A stretch of DNA of 64,000 bases from Nocardioides guangzhouensis (lineage in GTDB: Bacteria > Actinomycetota > Actinomycetes > Propionibacteriales > Nocardioidaceae). The stretch covers positions 62,001 through 126,000 of the forward strand of contig NZ_SDKM01000001.1 in NCBI RefSeq assembly GCF_004519545.1, read 5' to 3'. Position 1 is the stretch's first letter; every line of letters starts with the position of its first letter. The position numbers and the translations under genes were made by a program. Shown here in pieces: positions 15,936-24,498 of the stretch. The notes below the pieces were generated by a model that saw nothing but the letters and a program-made list of their open reading frames with translations, ran no database searches and was not told the origin of the DNA.

Positions 15936-17075
15936 ATGAGGCTCGCCGCCGCCCTGTCGTTCCTTACGCTGACGACGGTGCTGACCGCGTGCACGTCCGA
16001 CGACCAGTCCTCTGGCCGCGACCCGGCCCCGCCGGCCGGCCCGCAGAGCCCGGCCGAGACGGCTTCCCCGTCCACCTCGTCCTCCGGAACGACGACCCCG
16101 ACCTCGCCCAACCGGCCGCCCCGCGTCGTACGCACGATCGCGAGCGGACTGGCCGCGCCCTGGGGCCTGGACTTCCTGCCCGACGGCACCGCTGTGGTCA
16201 CCGAGCGCGACACCCGGCGGGTGCTCACCCTCCGCGACGGCGACGTGACCGAGGTCGGCACCATCGAGGCGGCCGCCCCGCAGGGTGAGGCGGGCCTGCT
16301 CGGCGTCGCGGCCTCCCCCGACTTCGACACCGACCGGACGCTCTTCTTCTACGTCTCGACGGCGGAGGACAACCGGATCGTCAGGGCCCGGCTCGCGGGC
16401 GGAGGGCTGCGGCCGGCCACGCCGATCCTCACCGGCATCCCCAACGGCTTCATCCACGACGGCGGCCGGCTGGAGTTCGGCCCAGACGGCTACCTCTATG
16501 CCTCCACCGGCGAGACCGGCACCCCCGAGATGGCGCAGGACCGGGACGCGCTCGGCGGCAAGATCCTGCGGATCACCGCCGACGGCAAGCCCGCCCCGGG
16601 CAACCCCGACCCCGACTCCCCCGTGTGGTCGTGGGGGCACCGCAACGTGCAGGGGCTGGCCTTCGACGACACCGGGCAGCTGTGGGCCAGCGAGTTCGGC
16701 CGGAACACCTTCGACGAGCTCAACCGGATCACGAAGGACGCCAACTACGGGTGGCCGATGTTCGAGGGCGACGGTGGCGCCCCCGACTACACCGACCCGC
16801 AGGTCGTGTGGCGCACCTCCGAGGCCTCGCCGTCCGGCCTCGCCTACGCCCGCGGCAACCTCTGGATGGCCTCGCTCCGCGGCGAACGCCTGTGGCGGGT
16901 GACCGTCGACGGCAAGCGGGCCACGAAGCCGACCGACTTCTTCGTCGGCGACTACGGCCGGCTGCGCACCGTCGAGGTGGCGCCCGACGGGAACCTCTGG
17001 GTCACCACCTCCAACCGTGACGGCCGCGGCGACCCGGCCGCGACCGACGACCGGATCCTCGAGGTGCGGCCCTAG
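15936..17075 (+). CDS. PQQ-dependent sugar dehydrogenase-like lipoprotein (sorbosone/glucose dehydrogenase family)
   Basis: The 379-residue protein carries a lipoprotein signal (MRLAAALSFLTLTTVLTAC, Cys19) and a Ser/Thr/Pro-rich linker to about residue 60. The soluble glucose/sorbosone dehydrogenase propeller follows. Typical marks are GLAAPWGLDFLPDG, EAGLLGVAASPDFDTDRTLFFYVST, HDGGRLEFGPDGYLYASTG, SWGHRNVQGLAFD and LWASEFGRNTFDELN. Such enzymes oxidise sugars outside the membrane when PQQ is bound; many actinobacterial members are annotated only by fold and may lack PQQ. No PQQ synthesis genes are in the window. It ends 4 bases before the stop of the convergent membrane protein gene. Confidence 0.9.
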   Translation: MRLAAALSFLTLTTVLTACTSDDQSSGRDPAPPAGPQSPAETASPSTSSSGTTTPTSPNRPPRVVRTIASGLAAPWGLDFLPDGTAVVTERDTRRVLTLRDGDVTEVGTIEAAAPQGEAGLLGVAASPDFDTDRTLFFYVSTAEDNRIVRARLAGGGLRPATPILTGIPNGFIHDGGRLEFGPDGYLYASTGETGTPEMAQDRDALGGKILRITADGKPAPGNPDPDSPVWSWGHRNVQGLAFDDTGQLWASEFGRNTFDELNRITKDANYGWPMFEGDGGAPDYTDPQVVWRTSEASPSGLAYARGNLWMASLRGERLWRVTVDGKRATKPTDFFVGDYGRLRTVEVAPDGNLWVTTSNRDGRGDPAATDDRILEVRP

Positions 17076-17079
17076 CCCC

Positions 17080-17625
17080 TCAACGCCTGCGCCCCCAGCG
17101 GGTCCGCGACCACGGTTTGTAGACCGACAGCACCAGCGCGAACGCGAGCGCTGCGAACGACACGAACGGCGGGAACATCAGGTCCTCCCCGGCCCGACCG
17201 ACGGCGTCGCGGACCTGGTCGGCGGTGCCGGTGAGGCCTTCGGGGATGCTCAGCGCGCCGGGCACCAGCGCCACGAGCACCAGCGCGGTGAGCACGATCC
17301 CGACGAGCAGCTTCACGAACACCCACCACCACTGGACCAAGCCCCACTTCGTGCCCAGACCGAGCAGCACGCCGGTCACCAGCATGCCGCCGACCAGCAC
17401 CGGCACGGCCAGCGGGACGACCAGCCGGACCGCGGTGTACGCCGCCGCGACGGTCGCGCCGTCGCCGGACGTGCGCCCGGCGACGACGAGGATCGCGAGC
17501 AGCACGTCGGCGCCCATCCAGCCGACACCGCAGAGGATGTGCAGGGCGAGCACCGCCCGACGCACCCGCCGGGACAGCCGGAATCCCGAGGTCGGCGCCG
17601 TCCGGGGCGCCACGTCTGTCGTCAT
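17080..17625 (-). CDS. DUF2269-like integral membrane protein
   Basis: The 181-residue protein has four hydrophobic segments. The first, LALHILCGVGWMGADVLLAIL, has the histidine and GWMGAD pattern seen in DUF2269-type predicted membrane proteins; the others are VPLAVPVLVGGMLVTGVLLGL, VFVKLLVGIVLTALVLVALV and PPFVSFAALAFALVLS. The function is unknown. The ATG at 17625 is preferred; a GTG three codons upstream is possible, and neither has a clear Shine-Dalgarno. Its upstream region contains the first 51-bp repeat array, so the array separates it from gatB on the same strand. Confidence 0.78.
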   Translation of the reverse strand: MTTDVAPRTAPTSGFRLSRRVRRAVLALHILCGVGWMGADVLLAILVVAGRTSGDGATVAAAYTAVRLVVPLAVPVLVGGMLVTGVLLGLGTKWGLVQWWWVFVKLLVGIVLTALVLVALVPGALSIPEGLTGTADQVRDAVGRAGEDLMFPPFVSFAALAFALVLSVYKPWSRTRWGRRR

Positions 17626-17700
17626 GCCCGCCACGCTGGGCAGGATCGTCCGACCCGGGATCCGGCATCACCCCGGGGAGGACCCTGAGATCGGGCTGCG

Positions 17701-17885
17701 GTCATCCGGCTGCAATTGCAGCCGTACGACACGAGATCGCCGTCCGGAACTGTCGCGCGGCCGCAATTGCAGCCGTACGCCGGGTCGGCGGGTGGGCCGC
17801 GCTGTCACAAGCCTGCAATTGCAGCCCCATGACAGGGAATCGGTCCGGAAACCTGCAATGCGGCTGCAATTGCGGGGTTACGGCA
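17701..17885. repeat. 51-bp-period palindrome array 1 (four units)
   Basis: Four copies of an imperfect palindrome have CAATTG centres at 17713, 17764, 17816 and 17867, giving spacings of 51, 52 and 51 bp. The core is CTGCAATTGCAG or a close variant, and units end in TGTC or TGACA-like outer arms. Intervening 17-20 bp differ but share the ending GGAAC with array 3. The array lies between the gatB stop and the start of the DUF2269-like gene, both on the minus strand. The same unit recurs at 43558 and 51909. Confidence 0.9.
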
Positions 17886-17888
17886 CCC

Positions 17889-19394
17889 TCAGGTCAGCTT
17901 CTCGAGGATCAGCTCGCGCACCCGGGCCGCGTCCGCCTGGCCACGCATCTCCTTCATCACCGCACCGATCAGCGCGCCGGCGGCGGCGACCTTTCCGTCG
18001 CGGATCTTGTCGGCGACGTCGGGGTTCTCCACGATCGCCTTGTCCACGGCGGCGCCGAGGGCGGAGTCGTCGGAGACGATCGCCAGCCCGCGGGCGGCGA
18101 CGATCTCCTCGGGCGTGCCCTCGCCGGCGTACAGGCCCTCGAAGACCTGACGGGCCAGCTTGTCGTTGATGGTGCCAGCGTCGACCAGCTGCTGCACCGC
18201 GGCGACGTCGGCCGGGCCCACGCCCAGCGCGCCGATCTCGGTGTCGGTGTCGTTGGCGCGGCGGGCCAGCTCGCCCAGCCACCACTTGCGGGCGGCCTGC
18301 GGCGCGGCGCCGGCGGCGATGGTCTCCTCGACCAGGCCGAGCGCTCCGGCACCGACGGTGTCGCGCATCTCGAGGTCGGAGAAGCCCCACTCGGTCTGCA
18401 GCCGGGCCCGCCGTGCGGTCGGGTTCTCCGGCAGCGTGCCGCGCAGCTCCTCGACCCACTCCCGCGACGGCGCGACCGGCACGAGGTCGGGCTCGGGGAA
18501 GTAGCGGTAGTCCTCGGCGTCGGACTTCTCCCGGCCGGAGGTGGTGATGCCGGTGTCCTCGTGCCAGTGCCGGGTCTCCTGGAGGATCGAGCCGCCGCCG
18601 TCGAGGATCGCGGCGTGGCGCTGCATCTCGAATCGCACCGCCCGCTCGACGGAGCGGAACGAGTTGACGTTCTTGGTCTCGGTGCGGGTGCCGAGCGTGC
18701 CGGAGCCCTTCGGCGAGAGCGACAGGTTGACGTCGGCGCGCAGGTTGCCCTGGTCCATCCTGGCCTCGGAGACGCCCAGCGCCACGATCAGGTCGCGCAG
18801 CTGCTGGACGTACGCCCGCGCGACCTCGGGTGCCTTCGCGCCGGCCCCCCGGATCGGCTTGGTGACGATCTCGATCAGGGGGATGCCGGCCCGGTTGTAG
18901 TCGACCAGCGAGTAGTCGGCGCCGTGGATCCGGCCGGTGGTGCCGACGTGGGTCGACTTCCCGGTGTCCTCCTCCATGTGCGCGCGCTCGATCTCCACGC
19001 GGAACGTCTCGTCGTCGCCCCCGTCGATCGGCACCGTGACGTCCATCCACCCGTCGTACGCGATCGGCTCGTCGTACTGCGAGGTCTGGAAGTTCTTCGG
19101 CATGTCCGGGTAGAAGTAGTTCTTCCGCGCGAACCGGCACCACTCGGCGATGCTGCAGTTGAGCGCCAGCCCGATCCGGATCGCCGACTCCACCGCGGTC
19201 CGGTTGACCACGGGCATCGCGCCGGGCAGGCCCAGGCAGGTCGGGCAGACCTGGGTGTTCGGCTCGGCGCCGAAGACGGTCGCGCAGCCGCAGAACATCT
19301 TCGACGCGGTGTTGAGCTCGACGTGGACCTCGAGGCCGAGGGCCGGGTCGTAGCGCTCGAGGACGTCGTCGAAGGACAGCAGGGTCTCGGTCAT
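17889..19394 (-). CDS. gatB: aspartyl/glutamyl-tRNA amidotransferase subunit B
   Basis: GatB is the tRNA-binding kinase/amidotransferase subunit that activates misacylated Glu-tRNA(Gln) or Asp-tRNA(Asn) so that ammonia from GatA converts it to the amide. Of its 501 residues, the N-terminal part has [18 protein letters not shown] and [20 protein letters not shown], a cysteine-rich metal site, and [11 protein letters not shown], all hallmarks. The YqeY-like tail ends the protein ([23 protein letters not shown]). The ATG overlaps the gatA stop as ATGA; a GGAGA Shine-Dalgarno lies upstream. It is the last gene of gatCAB. Confidence 0.97.
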   Translation of the reverse strand: MTETLLSFDDVLERYDPALGLEVHVELNTASKMFCGCATVFGAEPNTQVCPTCLGLPGAMPVVNRTAVESAIRIGLALNCSIAEWCRFARKNYFYPDMPKNFQTSQYDEPIAYDGWMDVTVPIDGGDDETFRVEIERAHMEEDTGKSTHVGTTGRIHGADYSLVDYNRAGIPLIEIVTKPIRGAGAKAPEVARAYVQQLRDLIVALGVSEARMDQGNLRADVNLSLSPKGSGTLGTRTETKNVNSFRSVERAVRFEMQRHAAILDGGGSILQETRHWHEDTGITTSGREKSDAEDYRYFPEPDLVPVAPSREWVEELRGTLPENPTARRARLQTEWGFSDLEMRDTVGAGALGLVEETIAAGAAPQAARKWWLGELARRANDTDTEIGALGVGPADVAAVQQLVDAGTINDKLARQVFEGLYAGEGTPEEIVAARGLAIVSDDSALGAAVDKAIVENPDVADKIRDGKVAAAGALIGAVMKEMRGQADAARVRELILEKLT

Positions 19395-20959
19395 GCCTGA
19401 TCTCCGGTTCCTGAGGAGGCGAGGGACGAGCCGTCTCGAAGGGCGTCCAGGGTCGGGGCCTTCGCCAGCAGCGGGCCACCCCACTGCTGCTCCAGCAGCG
19501 TCTCCAGGGCCGCGCCCACGCGGTAGACGCGGTCGTCGGCCTGCACCGGGGCGAGGATCTGTACGCCGGTCGGCAGGCCGTCCTCCTCGGCGAGACCGCT
19601 CGGCACCGAGATGCCGGGGACGCCGGAGAGGTTCGCGGGGATGGTGGCGAGGTCGTTGAGGTACATCGCCAGCGGGTCGTCGACCTTCTCGCCCAGCCTG
19701 AACGCGGTGGTCGGCGCGGTCGGGCTGACCAGCACGTCGGCCTGCGCGAACGCCGCCTCGAAGTCACGGGTCACCAGGGTGCGCACCTTCTGCGCCTGGC
19801 CGTAGTAGGCGTCGTAGTAGCCGCTGGAGAGGGCGTAGGTGCCGAGGATGATCCGGCGCTTCACCTCGTCGCCGAAGCCGGCGTCACGGGTTGCCCGCAT
19901 GACCTCCTCGGCGCTGGCGTTCTCGATGCCCTCGGGCCAGACCCGCAGGCCGTAGCGCATCGCGTCGAACTTCGCGAGGTTGCTGGAGGCCTCGGCGGGG
20001 AGGATCAGGTAGTACGTCGCGAGCGCGTGCACGAAGCTCGGGCAGGACACCTCGACCACCTCGGCGCCGGCCTTGACCATCAGGTCGACCGACTCCTGGA
20101 AGCGCGCCAGCACGCCGGTCTGGTAGCCCTCGCCGCCGAGCTCGGTCACCACACCGATCCGGACGCCGCTCAGGTCGCCGGTGGCACCCTGCCGGGCCGC
20201 CTCGACCAGCGCCGGGAGGGGCTGGTCGATCGAGGTGGAGTCGAGCGGGTCGTGGCCGCCGATCAGCTCGTGCAGCAGCGCGCTGTCGAGCACGGTGCGG
20301 GTGACGGGACCGGCCTGGTCGAGGCTGTTGGCCAGGGCGACGAGGCCGTAGCGCGACACCCCGCCGTACGTCGGCTTCACACCGACCGTGCCGGTGACCG
20401 CGCCGGGCTGGCGGATCGAGCCGCCGGTGTCGGTGCCGATCGCGAGCGGGGCCTCGAACGCGGCGACCGCGGCCGCGGAGCCACCGCCGGAGCCGCCGGG
20501 GATCCGGTCGAGGTCCCACGGGTTGTGGGTCGGGCCGTACGCCGAGTGCTCGGTCGAGGAGCCCATGGCGAACTCGTCCATGTTGGTCTTGCCGAGGATC
20601 GGCAGGCCGGCCGCACGGAGGCGGGCGACCACCGTGGCGTCGTACGGCGGGACCCAGCCCTCGAGGATCCGCGAGCCGCAGGTGGTGGGCAGCCCCTTGG
20701 TGGCGAGCACGTCCTTGACCGCGATCGGGACGCCGTCGAGGGCGGAGGCCGGGGACCCGGCAGCACGGCGCTCGTCGGCCGCGGACGCCTGCGCCAGTGC
20801 GCCGTCGGTGTCGACCTGCAGGAACGCGTGCACCGCGCCGTCGACGGCGGCGATCCGGTCCAGGTGCGCCTGGGTGAGCTCGACGCTCGTGGTCTCCCCG
20901 GCGGCGAGCGCGTCGACGAGCTCGGCGGCAGTGCGGCGGGTCCAGTCGGTCGCGGTCAC
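19391..20959 (-). CDS. gatA: aspartyl/glutamyl-tRNA amidotransferase subunit A
   Basis: GatA is the amidase-signature glutaminase of the GatCAB complex and supplies ammonia to GatB. Its 522 residues contain the Ser-cis-Ser-Lys triad regions: Lys in [14 protein letters not shown], the serine pair region [13 protein letters not shown] and [13 protein letters not shown]. The GTG start overlaps the gatC stop as GTGA and the gatB ATG overlaps its own stop, so translation of the three subunits is likely coupled. The presence of GatCAB implies that this organism makes Gln-tRNA(Gln) and/or Asn-tRNA(Asn) by transamidation. Confidence 0.97.
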   Translation of the reverse strand: MTATDWTRRTAAELVDALAAGETTSVELTQAHLDRIAAVDGAVHAFLQVDTDGALAQASAADERRAAGSPASALDGVPIAVKDVLATKGLPTTCGSRILEGWVPPYDATVVARLRAAGLPILGKTNMDEFAMGSSTEHSAYGPTHNPWDLDRIPGGSGGGSAAAVAAFEAPLAIGTDTGGSIRQPGAVTGTVGVKPTYGGVSRYGLVALANSLDQAGPVTRTVLDSALLHELIGGHDPLDSTSIDQPLPALVEAARQGATGDLSGVRIGVVTELGGEGYQTGVLARFQESVDLMVKAGAEVVEVSCPSFVHALATYYLILPAEASSNLAKFDAMRYGLRVWPEGIENASAEEVMRATRDAGFGDEVKRRIILGTYALSSGYYDAYYGQAQKVRTLVTRDFEAAFAQADVLVSPTAPTTAFRLGEKVDDPLAMYLNDLATIPANLSGVPGISVPSGLAEEDGLPTGVQILAPVQADDRVYRVGAALETLLEQQWGGPLLAKAPTLDALRDGSSLASSGTGDQA

Positions 20960-21267
20960 TGCTCGTCCCCCAGGATGCGCGGGACCGAGAACCGCTGCTG
21001 CTCCGCCTCGGGCGCCCCGGAGAGCGCCTCCTCGGCGGTCAGGGACGGCACCACCTCGTCGGCCCGGAACACGTTGCTCAGCGGCAACGGGTGGGACGTC
21101 GGCGGGATGTCGTCGCCGGCGACGCCCTGGATGGCGGCGACGGACTCCAGGATCACGCTCAGCTGGGGTGCGAGGTGGTCGAGCTCGGCGTCGGACAGGT
21201 CGATCCGCGCGAGGTCCGCCAGGTGGGCGACCTCGTCCCGCGTGATCGAGCGGGGGCTTTCAGGCAT
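20956..21267 (-). CDS. gatC: aspartyl/glutamyl-tRNA amidotransferase subunit C
   Basis: GatC is the small belt subunit that wraps GatA and GatB. The 103-residue product shows the family start [22 protein letters not shown], the central helix [37 protein letters not shown] and the C-terminal [11 protein letters not shown]. Length and order are normal. It is the first gene of the operon. Confidence 0.96.
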   Translation of the reverse strand: MPESPRSITRDEVAHLADLARIDLSDAELDHLAPQLSVILESVAAIQGVAGDDIPPTSHPLPLSNVFRADEVVPSLTAEEALSGAPEAEQQRFSVPRILGDEQ

Positions 21268-21353
21268 GGGGCATCCCTCGTGGACGACAGGGGTCGCCGC
21301 AATCTTAGTGGGACTGGCGCGGGCTCCCTCCAGCGGCAGCCGCCCGGTGGGCG

Positions 21354-21884
21354 TCAGCCGCCCCAGCCACCGCCGTCGCTCGTCCAGCCCTCGCCGGAGT
21401 GGTCACGCCACCAGTCCTTGGCGCCGCCCCAGTCGTGGTCACTTCCTCCGTCGTGGTCCCGGTGCGGGCGGCACCACCGGTCCGGCCAGCCGTCGCCGTC
21501 CCTGTCACGGCAGCGACTCCGGTCGCCGTCGTCGTCCCTCGGGGCGGGCGCCGCCGTGCGGGTCTGCGGTGGGTGCGCCTTCGGCTGCGGGGCCGCCGGC
21601 GGAGGGACCGTCGGCACCACGACCTTGCCCACGCCCTGCGCCGAGTTGTCGGGCTGCTCCCGGCTGACCGGGACCTGCCGGCCGGTGTCGGCCTTGGCCT
21701 CGGCCTCCGCGGTTGGTGACGACGACGAGGACGGGGTGGTGCTGGCCGTGGGCTGCCCGCCGGTCGGCAGGAACAGCATCACGGCCCCGGCGATCGCCGT
21801 CACCAGCATGCCGACGCCGATGCCGGCGACGATCGCCGGACCGCGCGGGGCGCGGAAGCCGGACGATTGCGGCCTTTCGGACAT
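21354..21884 (-). CDS. single-pass membrane protein with an Asp/Trp-rich exported tail
   Basis: The 176-residue product has a short cytoplasmic head (SERPQSSGFRAPRGP), one transmembrane helix (about residues 18-38, AIVAGIGVGMLVTAIAGAVML) and a long external part. That part has a Ser/Thr/Ala linker, a Pro-rich stretch, then DDDGDRSRCRDRDGDGWPDRWCRP. It ends in a Gly/Trp/Asp-rich tail (DHDWGGAKDWWRDHSGEGW). DxDGDxxxD-type segments resemble the calcium-binding loops of thrombospondin type 3 repeats or EF-hands, and two cysteines flank them. No family is recognised. The start is leaderless-like. Read-through to gatC is not expected because this gene lies downstream of gatB's operon head, on the same strand upstream of gatC. 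Confidence 0.7.
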   Translation of the reverse strand: MSERPQSSGFRAPRGPAIVAGIGVGMLVTAIAGAVMLFLPTGGQPTASTTPSSSSSPTAEAEAKADTGRQVPVSREQPDNSAQGVGKVVVPTVPPPAAPQPKAHPPQTRTAAPAPRDDDGDRSRCRDRDGDGWPDRWCRPHRDHDGGSDHDWGGAKDWWRDHSGEGWTSDGGGWGG

Positions 21885-21892
21885 GGTCCGAC

Positions 21893-21898
21893 ACCCTA
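21893..21898 (-). promoter_or_regulatory. -10 element of the Asp/Trp-rich membrane protein gene
   Basis: TAGGGT on the minus strand ends 8 bases before the ATG at 21884, and there is no Shine-Dalgarno. A leaderless start is predicted. Confidence 0.4.
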
Positions 21899-22102
21899 GG
21901 CGAGTTGCCGGTGGCGGACCACCCCCGAGGCGCCGTCGCAGGCCGTGCCGTCGGCGGTCGTCCTGATCACGTCCCGTTCCGGTCCGGGGTTCCCGCATTC
22001 CGGGCACCGCGCTCGGGGTCCGCCGCCTACACTCGCCGTACGCATCCGCTTCGCCCCGGTTCAGACCAGAGCCCGTGGCACGAATCCGAGGGGGAGGTGC
22101 CG

Positions 22103-23440
22103 ATGACGCTTCCCGTGCGGGAGCGCCAGGTCCGGCTCCTGGCCGACTCTCGGGCGTCCGAGCCACGGGCCCGGCTGGCCCAGGCGTCGAGCAGGGCCGA
22201 GTTCATGCTCCGCCTGTCGCGCACCGTCTCCGCGGTCCAGCACCCGACCCGGGCGATGGAGGCCCTGGTCACGCTGCTCGTCGAGGAGATGGTGACCTTC
22301 GCGCAGGTGACCGTGTTCTCGGGGATCCGCCAGGCCACCGTCGGAGTCGTCCACGACGGGTCGGTCCGGACCGTCGCCGGACTGGCTGTCGACGCGCCGA
22401 CCCCGCTCGTGGACGAGGTCGTGCGGCACGGCGTGGTGGAGCACCTCATGCTCGCCGCCGGAGACGAGCGCCGCGCACTCGTCGACCAGCTGGTGCCCGA
22501 CCCCGGGCTGGCCGAGGCGCTGGACGCACTGGGGCCGGAGTCGCTGGTGGTGCTGCCGCTGGCGTCGCGCGGCCGCTCGTTCGGCGCGCTCGCGCTGGCC
22601 CGGCCGCCGGGGTACGGGTTCGACGCCGGGTCGCTGGCCTTCCTCGAGGACCTGGCACAGCGGATCTCGGTCGCGCTCGACGCCAACCTGGTGGTGGCCG
22701 AGAGCCGGCACGTCGCCGCGGTGCTGCGCCGGGCGATGACCCCGGCCAGGACCCGCACCGTCCCCGACCTCGACACCGCGGCGTTCCTGCGCGTCGCTCA
22801 CGAGCACGAGGAGCTCGGCGGCGACTTCTACGACGTCCACGGTGCCGACGACGACCTGACGCTGCTGCTCGGCGACGTCGCCGGCAAGGGTGTCGAGGCG
22901 GCTGTGCACGCCAAGCGGATCCGCAACGCGGTCCGCACCGCCTCCCACGTCGACCGCGACCCGGCCTGGATCCTCGCGCTGGTCAACCGGGTGCTCTGCG
23001 ACGAGGCCGAGCCGGACTCCGAGGTCATCGCCACCGCGGTCTGCGGCCGGCTGCGCCGGGTGCCCGACGGGCTGTCGGTCGAGCTGGCCAACGCCGGCCA
23101 CCCGTCGCCGCTGGTGCTGCGGTCCGACGGCGCGGTGGAGCGGGTCGAGGCCGGCGGCGTGGCGCTCGCGCTGCTCGACGGCACGACGTACGCCGCGACG
23201 TCGGTGGTGCTGCGCCCCGACGACACCCTGCTGCTCTACACCGACGGTGTCACCGAGGCCCGCGGCCACCGCGACCTCTTCGGCGAGGAGCGCCTGGTCT
23301 CGACGCTGCGCCAGGCCGGCGGCATGAAGGCCAGCGCGGTGGTCGACCAGGTCGCGATCGCGGTGACCACCCACCTCGCCGACCGGCAGCGCGACGACAT
23401 CGCGCTGGTCGCCCTCCGCTTCCACCCCGAGCAGCCGTGA
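22103..23440 (+). CDS. GAF-domain SpoIIE/PP2C-type serine phosphatase
   Basis: The 445-residue protein has an N-terminal helical part, a GAF-like sensor (about residues 45-215; SLVVLPLASRGRSFGALALARPP) and a SpoIIE-type PP2C phosphatase domain (about 235-445). Metal-binding motifs are intact: ELGGDFYDVHG, LLGDVAGKGVEAA, ELANAGHPSPL and LLYTDGVTEARG. Phosphatases of this type, like RsbU or RsbP, usually dephosphorylate an anti-sigma-factor antagonist and so release a stress sigma factor. Neither antagonist nor sigma gene is in the window. GGGGGAGG precedes the ATG by 5 bases. The stop overlaps the next start as GTGA, so the B12-binding protein is translationally coupled and is a plausible regulator of this enzyme. 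Confidence 0.92.
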   Translation: MTLPVRERQVRLLADSRASEPRARLAQASSRAEFMLRLSRTVSAVQHPTRAMEALVTLLVEEMVTFAQVTVFSGIRQATVGVVHDGSVRTVAGLAVDAPTPLVDEVVRHGVVEHLMLAAGDERRALVDQLVPDPGLAEALDALGPESLVVLPLASRGRSFGALALARPPGYGFDAGSLAFLEDLAQRISVALDANLVVAESRHVAAVLRRAMTPARTRTVPDLDTAAFLRVAHEHEELGGDFYDVHGADDDLTLLLGDVAGKGVEAAVHAKRIRNAVRTASHVDRDPAWILALVNRVLCDEAEPDSEVIATAVCGRLRRVPDGLSVELANAGHPSPLVLRSDGAVERVEAGGVALALLDGTTYAATSVVLRPDDTLLLYTDGVTEARGHRDLFGEERLVSTLRQAGGMKASAVVDQVAIAVTTHLADRQRDDIALVALRFHPEQP

Positions 23441-24459
23441 ACGTCACGATCGACGCCATCGGCGCCGAGGACGTCGAGGCGTACTGGTCCGCGGTCGGCG
23501 CCGGCGACGAGCGGGCCGCCCGGGCGGTGGTCGCCGACGTACGCCGACGCGGGGCGAGCCCCACGGACGTCTTCGACGGCCTGGTGATCCCGGCCCAGCA
23601 GCGGGTCGGCCAGCGGTGGGCGGCCAACGACTGGACGGTGGCGCACGAGCACGCCGCGACCGCGATCAGCGAGGCGGTCGTGCTCCGCCTGGCGGCCGAC
23701 ATCCCCGACCCGGACCGCGCCGGGCGCCCGCTGCTGGTGGCCTGCGTCGAACGCGAGTGGCACGCCCTGCCCGCACTGGTCGTGGCGCACACGCTCCGGG
23801 CCGGCGGGCACGCCGTCGACTACCTGGGCGCGAACGTGTCGCCGGAGACCGTGGTCGGCCGGATCATCGACGCCGGGCCGCGGGCGGTGCTGGTCAGCGC
23901 CTCGCTGTCGTCGTCGCTCCCCCGGGTCCGGCGGCTGGTCGAGGCGGTCACCGGCACCGGTACGCCGGTGGTGGTCGGGGGCCACGCGTTCGACGCCGCG
24001 GGCGTCCGGGCCGCGCGGCTCGGCGCGACGGCCTACGCCGGCGACGTGGCGACCCTCGACAGCCTCCTGCTCGACCTCCCCGGCCACGTCGCACCGGCCG
24101 CGCCACTGCGGCACCCGGGTGCGGTCGAGGCGCTGGAGATCCTGGCCGAGGTCGACGAGATCGGACGGGACGTGATCCGCGGCTCGGAGGTGGACCTCGG
24201 CGAGGCCGGGGTCCCCGACGCCATGGCCCCGGACGACTGGCGGGTGGTGCTGAGCACCTACGTCCCGCACGTGATCGGCTGCGTCGCGGGCGGGCTGCTG
24301 ACCGAGGACCCGTCGGTGCCCGGCCAGGCCCGCACCTGGCTCACCGACGTGCTGGCGCTGCGCGGCGGCGACCCCCGCGCCGTGGACGCGCTCTGGCAGG
24401 CGCTCGCCACGCGACTGCGGGAGTACCCCGAGGCGGTCCGGCTGATCGACCTCGCCTGA
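23437..24459 (+). CDS. cobalamin-binding (CarH-like) sensor protein coupled to the SpoIIE phosphatase
   Basis: The 340-residue protein has no HTH. Its N-terminal helical bundle contains Trp61 followed by nine residues and Glu71-His72. This W-x9-EH spacing is the AdoCbl-capping motif of CarH/LitR photoreceptors. A Rossmann-type B12 domain follows: Glu107-Trp-His109 replaces the usual DxHxxG base-off ligand motif, SASLSS (144-149) fits SxL, and Gly171-Gly172 is the GG motif. The residue after Trp61 is Ala, whereas Thermus CarH has the His that forms the second cobalt ligand after light exposure, so the photochemical end state would differ. About 130 C-terminal residues have no recognised domain. 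The GTG start overlaps the phosphatase stop. A light- or cobalamin-responsive input to the phosphatase is my inference. Confidence 0.85.
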   Translation: MNVTIDAIGAEDVEAYWSAVGAGDERAARAVVADVRRRGASPTDVFDGLVIPAQQRVGQRWAANDWTVAHEHAATAISEAVVLRLAADIPDPDRAGRPLLVACVEREWHALPALVVAHTLRAGGHAVDYLGANVSPETVVGRIIDAGPRAVLVSASLSSSLPRVRRLVEAVTGTGTPVVVGGHAFDAAGVRAARLGATAYAGDVATLDSLLLDLPGHVAPAAPLRHPGAVEALEILAEVDEIGRDVIRGSEVDLGEAGVPDAMAPDDWRVVLSTYVPHVIGCVAGGLLTEDPSVPGQARTWLTDVLALRGGDPRAVDALWQALATRLREYPEAVRLIDLA

Positions 24460-24485
24460 TCCCTCCTCCGCTGGGGCTCCCGACG

Positions 24486-24491
24486 TACCGT
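24486..24491 (+). promoter_or_regulatory. -10 element of the SGNH lipoprotein gene
   Basis: TACCGT ends 7 bases before the GTG at 24499. No Shine-Dalgarno is present, which fits a leaderless mRNA. Confidence 0.45.
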
Positions 24492-24498
24492 TCTCCGC

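Noticed and set aside
22900-23437. Cobalamin riboswitch before the B12-binding protein gene
   Set aside because: The start overlaps the phosphatase stop and the preceding sequence is coding. No B12-box-like leader is present.
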